59,255 nucleotides of DNA from Muribaculaceae bacterium (lineage in GTDB: Bacteria; Bacteroidota; Bacteroidia; Bacteroidales; Muribaculaceae): the NCBI GenBank assembly GCA_022511505.1, contig JAFLTK010000343.1, positions 1-59,255 on the forward strand. The letters are read 5' to 3'. Shown one piece after another: positions 24,334-33,383 of the stretch (within the stretch, counting starts at the first letter, position 1; every line of letters begins with the position of its first letter). Under the pieces are notes generated by a model, which was not told the DNA's origin, did not search any database, and saw only the letters and a list, made by a program, of their open reading frames with translations. The position numbers and the translations under genes were made by a program.

Positions 24334-27300
24334 CAAACTGACACTCCACAATATAGCATCAATTGAAGATGCCACGATAGACTTCTCGGCAGCCCCGCTC
24401 GCCGATAGTGATGTTTTCTTGATTTCGGGCAAAACCGGTGCGGGCAAGACGACGATTCTCGATGCGATCTGTCTTGCGCTGTATGCCAACACGCCTCGTT
24501 TTGCTAACAATCAAATTGACAGCAACAATGTGGATGACGATATAAGGCTCAAGGACCCGCGTCAGATATTGCGCAGAAACACCGGCGAGGGATTTGTAAT
24601 GCTTGAATTTACAGGCAATAACGGGGTGGACTATGAGTCGACATGGGCTATAAGACGTGCTCGCAATAAGCCTACGGGAAACCTCCAGAATTCCTCATGG
24701 TCGCTCAAGCGATTGGACGACAATAGAGTGTTGACACGCGTCAGAGACATTGAAGGCGAGATTGCCGAAGCCATTGGTCTCGACTTTACCCAGTTCTGCC
24801 GCACGTCGATGCTTGCACAGGGCGAGTTTGCCAAGTTCCTCAACAGCAAGGACGATGCAAAAGCCGCTATCCTCGAGCGCATAACCGGCACCAGCATTTA
24901 CTCGCGCATCGGTAGCAAAATCTATGAGATTTGTGCCGAAAAAGAAGCTGCATGGAAAGATGCTCGGCGCCAAATTGAAGGTGTCGCGTTGCTCGATGAG
25001 GAGCAAGTAGACCAAATAAAGGCCGAAATCAAAGCGATGCGCGACGATGTCACGGAGAAAGAGAAAGTGCTCAAGATCAGTCAGCTCAAAATCGAATGGC
25101 TTAAAACACTTGCCATTCTGCAAAAGACACTGACCGACGCCGAGCAGAAAATGCAATCGGCACGGCAAACTGCCGCCGACGAGTCTCTTAAGCAAAAACA
25201 GCGCCTCGAGACCGAATGGAACGCAACGACCGAGGCGCGAGGATGGATTGAAAGCATACACGACCGGGATAAAAAAATAACCGACGCCACGGCGCGACTC
25301 GTCGGACTGAAAACCGACTTTGACCGCTTTTGCGCCGGCAAACTGTTTGAACAGCAGAAGATTGACAATATTTCTCGCCGGCTGGCCGACCTCGGTCAAT
25401 ATTTCGAACGCGAGGAGCCTCGACGCTCCGCTATCGAAAATCGCACTACGATAGAGGTTTATCTCAATTCCCTTGAGTCTGACCTTAAAGCGATTGCCGC
25501 CGAGCAGTCCAATATCAGCAACGGGCAAAAGAAACTTGCCGACCTGAAAACCAAGCAGCAGGAAGCGACCGAGTTTCTTGACAAGGTAAAGGGCGCTGTA
25601 GACAAGCGTGTTAAAGAGATTGAGGTTGCCGAGAAAGCATTGGAGGAAATTGGTCTCGGACGATTGCGTGCCGACAAGGATAAATCATCGGCCGAGATTT
25701 CCAAACTGAACATACTCAAAGTTGAGGTGCAAAACTTTGTCGACCAAGAAAATACACTTTCTCGCGCCGAAGACGACCTCAACCGGCAGCGCCTACAACT
25801 CGACGAGAAGCAGAAGCAACTCGAAGGGCTGAAAAGTACGGTTGAAACGGCCAAGGCCGACGAGGAGCAGAAACGCGCCCTCTTTGAAAGTCAAAAAGAC
25901 ACCGTTCATAAGTTTGCCAAAGACTTGCGCGCTCGTCTCCACGTTGGCGACGATTGCCCGGTGTGCCGCCAGCGCATCGAGCACGCTTTTGTGCCCGAGG
26001 ATGAACTCGACGCCATTATCGCCAACTATCGAGTCGCTTGGGAAGGGGCCGCCGCGCTTTTGAAGCAGAACACCGATAAAGCCAATAAGGCCGAGGCTGA
26101 GGTCAAAACAGCCACAAATCACATCAATCAGCAAGCCGCGATACTTACTAAAAACAAGGATGAACTCAGCGCCAAGCGCGGCAGTCTACTCGCCCGCGTG
26201 GCCGAATTTGGCATTAACGAGTTGATTGTTAAGGTGATAGAAATCATTAATAATATTATAGCTGAACGCGAAAAAGCCGCCGCACAACTCTCGGACGCCA
26301 TCACCGCCGGCGAGGCGCGTGAAAAGGAACTCAGAGGGATGAACGCGGCTCTTGCAACCGAGCAGAATAAACTTGACACTACCAAAGACAACTTGCAAAA
26401 AATCAAAGACTTGATTGCCGGAAGCAATACCGCCATTGAGGTTGCACGCAAAGCCGTTGCCGACCGCACAGCCGAGGTGGAACAGTGTCGCGCAGAACTT
26501 AGCAACCTCGTTGTTGGAACATGGAATGCTGATTGGCGCGAAAACATCCCCGCGTTCAGAAACGAACTTCGAAACGTTGTCAAGCAATTTAACGATAATA
26601 AGGCGCTCTTCGATACTCTTGACAAGCAACTTGCCGAGAGCAAAACCACCTATAACACAGTATTAGCCGACCATAAATCCATGATTGGTCTAATAGCCGA
26701 TTGGGACAGCCCCGTTAATCTAAAGCCGGTTGAAATTAAAAATATCATTGTCTTTGGCAACGAGATAATCCAGGCCCTTTCAGCCGAAACGAGCGCCATC
26801 GCAGTCGCCCGCAAAGAAAAGGATGCGAAAAACGAGGCCGTCGAGAGTTTCCTTGTCCATCATCCCGAGTTTACCCGCGAGCAGTTGGAGAACCTCGCTG
26901 CCACGCCTGCGGCCGATATCAAGGCGATTGCCGAGGAGATTAAGCGGGCAGCAGAGACCCTCGTCAAGGCCGAAACAACATATAACGAGGCTTGCGAGCG
27001 ATTGAAAGAGCACAACGAGCGTAGGCCCGAATTTGCCGAGGATGACACACTGGAGACGCTTGAACAGAATAGCGCCGCCATTGATGCCGAACGTCAAAAC
27101 AGCATCGCCGGCATTGGCGCTCTCACCCGTGATCTTGAAGAAAATCAGAAGAATCAAGCGCGCGTTGCCGACCTCAAAAAAGTAGCCGACGAGCGCAAAG
27201 CCGAGTTTGACCGCTGGGCAATTCTCAACCGATATTTAGGTAGCGCCAAGGGCGACAACTTCCGCAAAATCGCCCAAAGCTTTGTGCTTGAGAGTCTTAT

Positions 27301-27709
27301 CCACTCGGCCAACCACTACATGAAGACCCTCTCGGGCCGCTATCTGCTGAGAAGCACTCCGGGGTCGTTTGTCATCATGGTCGATGATGCCTATCAAGGA
27401 GGCACTAAGCGCGCCTCCTCGACACTGAGCGGCGGCGAGACCTTCCTCGTGTCGCTATCATTGGCCCTCGCGTTAAGCGACATCGGCGACCGCCTTGGCG
27501 TCAACACACTGTTTATTGACGAAGGTTTTGGCTCCCTGAGCGACGAACCGCTTCAGAACGCCATCGACACCTTGCGCACGCTTCACACTCGCACCGGCCG
27601 CCACGTTGGCATTATCAGCCACATCGACGAACTGCGCGAGCGCATCCCCGTCCAAATCCACGTCGACCAAGCCGGCAACTCCTCCCACAGCACCATTAGC
27701 GTCATCTAA
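24323..27709 (+). CDS. sbcC: Exonuclease subunit SbcC (Rad50-like)
   Basis: 1128 residues. SMC-type ATPase: Walker A GKTGAGKTT near residue 40, the Q-loop region FCRTSMLAQGEFAKFL, long coiled coils, a zinc hook DCPVCRQ near residue 547, and the C-terminal signature TLSGGETFLVSLSLALALSD with Walker B TLFIDEGFGSLSD. It opens DNA ends for SbcD. Length is typical for Bacteroidales. It overlaps sbcD by 11 bases. A weak hairpin (TCCACT/AGTGGA) follows the stop directly. Confidence 0.96.
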   Translation: MKINKLTLHNIASIEDATIDFSAAPLADSDVFLISGKTGAGKTTILDAICLALYANTPRFANNQIDSNNVDDDIRLKDPRQILRRNTGEGFVMLEFTGNNGVDYESTWAIRRARNKPTGNLQNSSWSLKRLDDNRVLTRVRDIEGEIAEAIGLDFTQFCRTSMLAQGEFAKFLNSKDDAKAAILERITGTSIYSRIGSKIYEICAEKEAAWKDARRQIEGVALLDEEQVDQIKAEIKAMRDDVTEKEKVLKISQLKIEWLKTLAILQKTLTDAEQKMQSARQTAADESLKQKQRLETEWNATTEARGWIESIHDRDKKITDATARLVGLKTDFDRFCAGKLFEQQKIDNISRRLADLGQYFEREEPRRSAIENRTTIEVYLNSLESDLKAIAAEQSNISNGQKKLADLKTKQQEATEFLDKVKGAVDKRVKEIEVAEKALEEIGLGRLRADKDKSSAEISKLNILKVEVQNFVDQENTLSRAEDDLNRQRLQLDEKQKQLEGLKSTVETAKADEEQKRALFESQKDTVHKFAKDLRARLHVGDDCPVCRQRIEHAFVPEDELDAIIANYRVAWEGAAALLKQNTDKANKAEAEVKTATNHINQQAAILTKNKDELSAKRGSLLARVAEFGINELIVKVIEIINNIIAEREKAAAQLSDAITAGEAREKELRGMNAALATEQNKLDTTKDNLQKIKDLIAGSNTAIEVARKAVADRTAEVEQCRAELSNLVVGTWNADWRENIPAFRNELRNVVKQFNDNKALFDTLDKQLAESKTTYNTVLADHKSMIGLIADWDSPVNLKPVEIKNIIVFGNEIIQALSAETSAIAVARKEKDAKNEAVESFLVHHPEFTREQLENLAATPAADIKAIAEEIKRAAETLVKAETTYNEACERLKEHNERRPEFAEDDTLETLEQNSAAIDAERQNSIAGIGALTRDLEENQKNQARVADLKKVADERKAEFDRWAILNRYLGSAKGDNFRKIAQSFVLESLIHSANHYMKTLSGRYLLRSTPGSFVIMVDDAYQGGTKRASSTLSGGETFLVSLSLALALSDIGDRLGVNTLFIDEGFGSLSDEPLQNAIDTLRTLHTRTGRHVGIISHIDELRERIPVQIHVDQAGNSSHSTISVI

Positions 27710-27858
27710 TCCACTCAATCGGAAAGTGGAGGGTGTCTCAAGTGGCGTCAATGTCACGGTCTGACTGAAACAGCTGCCGAAATCTACCGTGCCATCGGGC
27801 TACAAGTCAACGCCATTCAGCAAATACAAATTATTACCCGGGTGAAACGGGCGTGGGG

Positions 27859-27890
27859 TTTGGAGCGGTGGTGGTTTTTTGTTATTTTTG
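27859..27890 (+). promoter_or_regulatory. Promoter of the PLP Cys/Met enzyme gene
   Basis: TTTG-N20-TATTTTTG. The predicted start point near 27894 leaves a leader of only about 12 nt, too short for a SAM riboswitch. Confidence 0.7.
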
Positions 27891-27905
27891 CGGCAAAATT
27901 GACCG

Positions 27906-29096
27906 ATGATGAAAAAACAGACTAAAGCGATACATTTTGACTATCAGCAGCGCGACCCCTACGGGGCGCTGTCGATGCCGGTTTACAACGCGCTGGCCTA
28001 CGAGTTTGACAATGCCGACGTGATGGCCGACTCGTTTTGCGGCCGCAACGATCTGCCCGACTATTCGCGCGTGACCAACCCGACGGTTATCTACTTTGAG
28101 CGCAAGGTGCGCGAACTGACGGGTGCGCGAGACGTCATCGCGTTCAACTCGGGCATGGCGGCGATTTGCGCCACGCTGATGGGGATTGCCGGCGCGGGAC
28201 GTCGCATCGTGACATCGACCCACCTCTTTGGCAACACCTATCTGCTGATGGCCAAGACGCTCGGGCGCTTTGGCGTGAAGACCGAGTTTGTCGACCTGCT
28301 CGACCTCGAGGCTGTCGAGCGGGCGCTGGAGGGCGACGATGTCTGCTGTCTGTTCCTCGAGATTATCACCAACCCACAGATGGAAGTGGCCGATATACCG
28401 GCACTTGCCGCGATTGCCCGTCGCCGCGGCGTGCCCGTCGTTGCCGACACGACGATGATACCGTTCCCCGAGTTCAACGCCGGTGCCCTCGGCGTCGATA
28501 TCGAGATTGTGTCGTCGACCAAATATATCTCGGGGGGCGGCGCGGCCCTTGGCGGGCTCGTCATCGACTATGGGACGGTTGATGGCTTTGACACACTGAT
28601 GCGCCGCGAGTTGCTGCTCAACCTTGGCTCATACATGACGCCGCAAGTGGCTTATATGATGAACCTTGGTCTCGAAAACCTCAACGCGCGCTATCGCTTG
28701 CAGAGCGCCAACGCGATGGCCGTCGCCACGCGTCTTGCCGCCGACCCGCGCATCAAGGTGTGTTACCCCGGTTTGCCCGACAATCCGTTCCACGCTATCT
28801 GCCGCGACAGTTTCGGCGGCAGTTTCAGCGCCATGCTGACCTTTGAACTCCCCACCGAGGAGGCCTGCTACCGCTTCATCAACGCCCTGAAGATGGTCAA
28901 GCGCGCCACCAATCTGTTTGACAACCGCACCCTCGCCATCCACCCCGCGAGCACCATCTTTGGCCCGCTGACCGCCGACGAGCGACGCGCCATGGACGTC
29001 AGCGACCGCCTGATACGCCTCTCGGTAGGCCTCGAGGACCCCGACGACGTTGTCGCCGACCTCGACCAAGCCATCACCGCCGCCCTCGCCAACTAA
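27906..29096 (+). CDS. Cys/Met metabolism PLP-dependent enzyme, probable O-acetylhomoserine sulfhydrylase or cystathionine gamma-synthase type
   Basis: 396 residues. The fold is clear: YSRVTNPTVIYFERKV, AFNSGMAAI, STHLFGNTY, a TNPQMEVADI segment (usually NPxxxxxDI), VADTTMIPF, and the PLP lysine in SSTKYISGGG. The C-terminal IRLSVGLEDPDDVVADLDQA is standard. It transfers sulfide or cysteine to activated homoserine, or cleaves a related bond; which reaction cannot be told from the sequence. It stands alone on the plus strand. The start is ATG 27906, or 27909. Confidence 0.88.
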   Translation: MMKKQTKAIHFDYQQRDPYGALSMPVYNALAYEFDNADVMADSFCGRNDLPDYSRVTNPTVIYFERKVRELTGARDVIAFNSGMAAICATLMGIAGAGRRIVTSTHLFGNTYLLMAKTLGRFGVKTEFVDLLDLEAVERALEGDDVCCLFLEIITNPQMEVADIPALAAIARRRGVPVVADTTMIPFPEFNAGALGVDIEIVSSTKYISGGGAALGGLVIDYGTVDGFDTLMRRELLLNLGSYMTPQVAYMMNLGLENLNARYRLQSANAMAVATRLAADPRIKVCYPGLPDNPFHAICRDSFGGSFSAMLTFELPTEEACYRFINALKMVKRATNLFDNRTLAIHPASTIFGPLTADERRAMDVSDRLIRLSVGLEDPDDVVADLDQAITAALAN

Positions 29097-29179
29097 TTCC
29101 CCATTTGTTGCTTATTAAGAGCCGGTTGGTCAATTAATGTTTTCGCACCCCGTTGAGCTAATGTACTGAAATGCAACGC

Positions 29180-29196
29180 GTGCCGTGAAATGGCAC
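29180..29196 (+). terminator. Small hairpin after the PLP enzyme gene
   Basis: GTGCC/GGCAC stem with a seven-base loop, followed by ATATTTT. A plausible Rho-independent terminator with a short stem. Confidence 0.45.
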
Positions 29197-29224
29197 ATAT
29201 TTTCTGTAACCATCCGAAATAAAT

Positions 29225-29263
29225 CAGCGCGGCGGCCTCGTGTGGATTGAGGTCGCCGCGCTG
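29225..29263 (-). terminator. Strong hairpin terminator after the TPR protein gene
   Basis: A 15-base arm CAGCGCGGCGGCCTC pairs with the opposite arm with one mismatch. On the minus strand it is followed by ATTTATTTC. It starts 25 nt after the stop at 29288. Confidence 0.65.
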
Positions 29264-29287
29264 TTGTGTCGTTATCGATGGGGTTGG

Positions 29288-29971
29288 TTATTCCTGACCG
29301 GCTGCGAGTTCGGCACGCTTGAGGTATTTCTCAATGTCAAGGTTGATGCTCGGACCGTAGGCGGGATATTGGTCGATGATTTCCTTGTAGAGCGCTGCCT
29401 CTTTCTTGTAGTCCTTCAGAGCGCGATAGACGGTTGCTTCTTTCATCAAGAACAGGGGGGTGTAGGCGGGGTTATCGCCTGCAGTCTTGGCGGCCTGCGC
29501 AAAGCAGTTGGCTGCTTCCTGATATTTCTCGAGGTTTACAAGACAGTCGCCTTCGAGCGATTTGGCGGCGGCGGCGATGACTTTGTCTTTACCGTCAAAT
29601 TTCTTCACATAGTCGAGAGCCTCCTGATATTTGCCTTCCTTGTAGAGGAGGATAGCAGCGTTGAGGTTGGCGCGGTTGCCGGCGGCATAGCCATAGTCAT
29701 TGGCTACGGTCTGATATTGGGCGAGGGCGATCGAGTCGTTGCCCATCAATGCTTGCATATCGGCCTGACCGATAGCGTCATTTGACGCTGCAATACCCGG
29801 CTGACGGATTGCGTAGACATAGATTAACACGATGGCCACAAGGGCGACTACGATGATTGAAGACCACATCAGCACTTTGCTGTTGTTTTGAATCTTCTGC
29901 CCGATGCCGGTCAACGAGTCATTGAGGTCGTCGATTGACGTGCGAGTTTCTTTGGGGTTTTCTTTTGCCAT
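29288..29971 (-). CDS. Membrane-anchored TPR protein, YfgM-like
   Basis: 227 residues. A cytoplasmic N-terminus is followed by one transmembrane helix (about residues 33-54, VLMWSSIIVVALVAIVLIYV) and a periplasmic part with four to five TPR-like helix pairs (ILLYKEGKYQEALDYVKKF, LVNLEKYQEAANCFAQA, YRALKDYKKEAALYKEII). This plan matches the YfgM/Tpr-anchor group linked to the Sec translocon and periplasmic chaperones in other bacteria; the same role here is inference. Single gene, with a -7 element at 30018 and a strong terminator. Confidence 0.85.
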   Translation of the reverse strand: MAKENPKETRTSIDDLNDSLTGIGQKIQNNSKVLMWSSIIVVALVAIVLIYVYAIRQPGIAASNDAIGQADMQALMGNDSIALAQYQTVANDYGYAAGNRANLNAAILLYKEGKYQEALDYVKKFDGKDKVIAAAAKSLEGDCLVNLEKYQEAANCFAQAAKTAGDNPAYTPLFLMKEATVYRALKDYKKEAALYKEIIDQYPAYGPSINLDIEKYLKRAELAAGQE

Positions 29972-30017
29972 TTTATAGTGTTTTACTTATTTGCAGGGTA
30001 ATAATTTTTTGCGACTG

Positions 30018-30025
30018 CAAATTTA
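30018..30025 (-). promoter_or_regulatory. -7 element of the TPR protein gene
   Basis: TAAATTTG on the minus strand, about 47 nt upstream of the ATG. No clear -33 TTTG. Confidence 0.4.
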
Positions 30026-30066
30026 ATAGTATTTCTTTGATTATAAAAATTTTTTACACCAAATTA

Positions 30067-31131
30067 TTAATAGAACTTGGTGATACCCATAATCTGGCGT
30101 ACTTCGGCGAGGGTTTTGGCGGCACGTTCGCGAGCTTTCTCGGCGCCCGCTTTGACAACGCGCGAAATGAAGGCGTCGTCGTTGCGTATATCGAGGTAAC
30201 GCTCGCGGATTGGAGTTGTTACCTTCAGGATATCCTCGGCGAGTTGTTTTTTCATGTCGCCGTAGCGAATTGAGCAGTCGGCGTATGCGTTGCGATAGTG
30301 TTCAACGACCTCGGGCGCTGATGTTAACTCCATCAGTGTCAGTAGGTTCTGAACGGGTTGCGAGATAGGCTGATTGGGCTCGGCGGGGCCTTGGTCGGTC
30401 ACGGCGCGCATCACTTTCTTGCGCAGTGTTTTCTCGTCGTCGACAAGGTATATACAGTTGCCCTCGCTCTTGCCCATTTTGCCTGAGCCGTCGAGTCCGG
30501 GGACCTTGACGGCGTGGTCGCCGAAATTGAAGTTGGTGGGCTCGGGGAACAGGTCGACGCCATAGAACGAGTTGAAGCGGCGCGCAAAACGGCGAGTCAG
30601 CTCGAGGTGCTGTTCCTGGTCCTTGCCGACGGGGACCTTGTTGGCCTTCTGAATAAGGATGTCGACCGCCATCAGCGTCGGGTAGGTCAGCAGGCCGGCG
30701 TTAACGCGCTTGTTGGAGTCGGTGCCAATGATTTGGCGCTCGATATCGTCGTCGTCCTTGGTTGCGTCGGTCTTGATGCCGAGTTGCTTGCGGGCCTTGT
30801 CTTTGAACGAAGCCGTGCGCATCAACTCGCCGATGCCCACGTGCATATTCAGCAGCAGGTAGAGTTCGGGGATTTCGGGCACGTCGCTCTGAACAAATAT
30901 CGTGGCTTTCTCGGGGTCGATGCCGCTTGCCAGATACTCGGCAAGAATATCTTTAACGTTGGAATGTAGCAACTTAGGGTCGGGATGAGTGGTCAGAGCG
31001 TGGAGGTCGGCAATGAAAAACAGGCAGTCATAGTCTTCCTGCATCTTGACAAACTTGCTCAAGGCGCCATAGTAGTTACCCAGGTGGAGGTTACCGGTTG
31101 AGCGTATTCCGCTGACAACAACTTCTTTCAT
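30067..31131 (-). CDS. trpS: Tryptophanyl-tRNA synthetase
   Basis: 354 residues. Charges tRNA-Trp. Class I motifs: the HIGH-type site in SGIRSTGNLHLGNYYGAL and the KMSKS-type site GKMGKSEGN. The specificity region GTDSNKRVNAGLLTYP and DILIQKANKVPVGKDQEQHLEL are as expected. The C-terminal anticodon-binding helices are complete. ATG start at 31131. The leader carries a hairpin of the AAGTTTA-tailed family, not a T-box. Confidence 0.96.
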   Translation of the reverse strand: MKEVVVSGIRSTGNLHLGNYYGALSKFVKMQEDYDCLFFIADLHALTTHPDPKLLHSNVKDILAEYLASGIDPEKATIFVQSDVPEIPELYLLLNMHVGIGELMRTASFKDKARKQLGIKTDATKDDDDIERQIIGTDSNKRVNAGLLTYPTLMAVDILIQKANKVPVGKDQEQHLELTRRFARRFNSFYGVDLFPEPTNFNFGDHAVKVPGLDGSGKMGKSEGNCIYLVDDEKTLRKKVMRAVTDQGPAEPNQPISQPVQNLLTLMELTSAPEVVEHYRNAYADCSIRYGDMKKQLAEDILKVTTPIRERYLDIRNDDAFISRVVKAGAEKARERAAKTLAEVRQIMGITKFY

Positions 31132-31169
31132 ATTTTTCTAAACTTATAAACTAATAACCTAATAAACTT

Positions 31170-31191
31170 CAACTTGAGCATGTTCAAATTG
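31170..31191. repeat. Hairpin of the AAGTTTA-tailed family, copy 4
   Basis: Arms CAACTTGA and TCAAATTG (one mismatch) around GCATGT. On the minus strand it is followed by AAGTTTATTAGG. It lies in the predicted leader of trpS. Confidence 0.6.
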
Positions 31192-31206
31192 AGGTTTTTG
31201 AAAGCG

Positions 31207-31236
31207 CAAAGGTAGCAATAATTTTCGGCGCGACAA
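31207..31236 (-). promoter_or_regulatory. Promoter of trpS
   Basis: On the minus strand it reads TTG-N19-TACCTTTG. The start point would be near 31203, giving a leader of about 70 nt that includes the hairpin at 31170-31191. Confidence 0.65.
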
Positions 31237-31293
31237 TAACGCGAGCCATCCAATTAACCTTATGTCATCAAAAAATCATTCCACCGTCTTGTC

Positions 31294-31326
31294 GATAAGA
31301 CAAAAAGCATGCAATTTTGTCTTATC
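31294..31326. promoter_or_regulatory. Palindromic operator candidate upstream of nadE
   Basis: Perfect 12-bp arms GATAAGACAAAA and TTTTGTCTTATC are separated by nine bases, followed at once by a third half-site-like GGACAAAATC. It sits just upstream of the nadE -33 region, as expected for a dimeric regulator; the regulator is unknown. Confidence 0.5.
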
Positions 31327-31346
31327 CGCAGGACAAAATCGAGGGG

Positions 31347-31379
31347 TTGGTGATTTATAGGGATTTTTGATTAATTTTG
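31347..31379 (+). promoter_or_regulatory. Promoter of nadE
   Basis: TTG-N22-TAATTTTG; the spacing is slightly long. The start point near 31383 leaves a leader of about 24 nt. Confidence 0.5.
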
Positions 31380-31406
31380 TAGCCTAAAACAATCAATATC
31401 ATTGAT

Positions 31407-33353
31407 ATGAAGAATGGATTTGCACGCATAGCGGCGGTGTCGTCTTCGGTCAACGTGGCCGATGTGGACTTTAACGTCGCTCGAATTATAGAAAGCATGA
31501 CCCGCTTGGCGGCCGAGGAGGTCGACTTGTCTGTGTTCCCCGAGATGTCGCTGACGGGTTACACATGTGGCGACCTTTTCTTATCGACGCCGCTTGTCGA
31601 GGCTGCCGCCGGCGCGTTGAAGCAGGTCGCCGAGGCGTCCGGTCAATTGGGTGTTGACGTCATCGTCGGGCTACCCGTGCGCCTTGACGGGACGCTGTAT
31701 AATTGCGCCGCCATCGTGCGCGGTTGCCAAGTAGACCTCATTCCAAAGACCTATATACCAAACTATAGCGAGTTTTATGAGTGCCGCTGGTGGCACTCGA
31801 CACCGCGCCCCGCCGCTCCGGTCGATATTGCCATTTGCCCGGGTTTGCAAGCTGTTTTCCACTCGCGGCCTACAGTCGTTGAGTGTCGCGGTCTTAAAGT
31901 CGGCGTCGAAATTTGCGAGGACCTCTGGACACCGATGCCGCCGTCGTCGCGCCTCGCCATGGCGGGAGCAACCGTCATCGCCAACCTCTCGGCCTCTGAC
32001 GACCTTATCGGCAAATATCATTATCTGACATCGTTGATTTCCCAGCAGTCGGCGCGTTGCCTTGCGGCCTACGTCTATGCAGGAGCCGGTTTTGGCGAGT
32101 CGTCGACCGATCTGGTGTTTGACGGCAAAGCCATCATCGCCGAGAATGGCCGCATCATCGACAGCGCACCCCGCTGGACCGATGGGCCCAAGACGGTCAT
32201 CGCCGATGTCGACATCGCCGCCCTTGAGGCCGACCGACGTCGCATCACCACCTTTGCCGACTGTGCCCGTCGCGAAGTCGACCCCTTGGCCATCGACATC
32301 TGCCCAGACGAGCGTCAACTTCGCGAACAGACCAACCCGCTGAAATACCGACAGATAGACCCGCGTCCGTTTGTCCCGGCCGACGATGCCGCCATCAACG
32401 AGCGGTGCGCCGAGATTACCGGCATACAGATTGCGGGCCTCGCGCGCCGACTCAGTTTCATCAACTGCCGCTCTCTCGTTGTCGGCATATCGGGCGGACT
32501 GGACTCTACTCTCGCCCTGCTCGTGGCCGTCGCTGCCTTTGACCGACTCGGCTTTGACCGCAAAGGGATTACCGGCGTCACTATGCCCGGCTTTGGGACA
32601 ACCGACCGCACCCATTCCAACGCCGTCACCCTCATGGAGACACTCGGCGTCTCCATCAGAGAAATTTCTATCGCGCCCGCTGTCACTCAGCACTTTAGCG
32701 ATATAGGCCACGACCCGGCGGTCCACGACGTCACCTATGAGAACTCCCAAGCGCGCTATCGCACGATGCTGCTCATGGACCTCGCCAACCGCCTCAACGG
32801 CATTGTCCTCGGCACCGGCGACCTCTCGGAACTCGCCCTCGGATGGGCCACCTACAACGGTGACCATATATCGATGTATGGCGTCAACGCCGGCGTTCCC
32901 AAAACGCTCGTACGCTACCTCGTGCGCCACTTTGCCCTCAGCGCCACCGACCCGCGCCTCGTCGCCACTCTGACCGACATTATCGACACCCCCATCAGCC
33001 CCGAACTCATCCCGCCCGAGCCCGACGGCACAATCAAGCAAAAGACCGAAGACCTTGTTGGCCCCTACGAACTCCACGACTTCTTCCTCTACTACCTCCT
33101 GCGTTATGGCTTCGCCCCTCGCCGCGTCTTTGAAATGGCTGTCAAAGCGTTTGACGGCGTCCACGACCGCGCCACCATTCTTCATTGGATGAAAACTTTC
33201 TACCGCCGTTTCTTCGCCCAACAGTTCAAGCGCTCCTGCATGCCTGACGGCCCCAAGGTAGGCAGCGTCTGCCTCTCGCCCCGCGGCGACTGGCGCATGC
33301 CCTCCGACGCCTCATCCGCCCTCTGGCTCCGCGACCTCGCCACCCTCGAGTAG
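31407..33353 (+). CDS. nadE: Glutamine-dependent NAD+ synthase
   Basis: 648 residues. The N-terminal nitrilase-fold glutaminase has the catalytic triad E46 (FPEMSLTG), K114 (IPKTYIPNY) and C170 (GVEICEDLW). The C-terminal synthetase has the PP-loop GISGGLDSTLAL (about residue 360) and GTGDLSELALGWATYNGDH. It amidates nicotinic acid adenine dinucleotide to NAD+, the last step of NAD synthesis. Length is normal for the fused form. A palindromic site lies upstream of the promoter. Confidence 0.96.
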   Translation: MKNGFARIAAVSSSVNVADVDFNVARIIESMTRLAAEEVDLSVFPEMSLTGYTCGDLFLSTPLVEAAAGALKQVAEASGQLGVDVIVGLPVRLDGTLYNCAAIVRGCQVDLIPKTYIPNYSEFYECRWWHSTPRPAAPVDIAICPGLQAVFHSRPTVVECRGLKVGVEICEDLWTPMPPSSRLAMAGATVIANLSASDDLIGKYHYLTSLISQQSARCLAAYVYAGAGFGESSTDLVFDGKAIIAENGRIIDSAPRWTDGPKTVIADVDIAALEADRRRITTFADCARREVDPLAIDICPDERQLREQTNPLKYRQIDPRPFVPADDAAINERCAEITGIQIAGLARRLSFINCRSLVVGISGGLDSTLALLVAVAAFDRLGFDRKGITGVTMPGFGTTDRTHSNAVTLMETLGVSIREISIAPAVTQHFSDIGHDPAVHDVTYENSQARYRTMLLMDLANRLNGIVLGTGDLSELALGWATYNGDHISMYGVNAGVPKTLVRYLVRHFALSATDPRLVATLTDIIDTPISPELIPPEPDGTIKQKTEDLVGPYELHDFFLYYLLRYGFAPRRVFEMAVKAFDGVHDRATILHWMKTFYRRFFAQQFKRSCMPDGPKVGSVCLSPRGDWRMPSDASSALWLRDLATLE

Positions 33354-33383
33354 CCATCCACATATAAAGACTAACAGCTCATT

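Noticed and set aside
27863..27905. SAM riboswitch before the Cys/Met PLP enzyme
   Set aside because: The promoter leaves a leader of about 12 nt, too short for any known SAM aptamer.
31132..31236. T-box riboswitch in front of trpS
   Set aside because: The leader is only about 70 nt, with a single small hairpin and no T-box core sequence.
31671..33221. 516-codon minus-strand open frame opposite nadE
   Set aside because: Antisense of the complete nadE gene with all its catalytic motifs.
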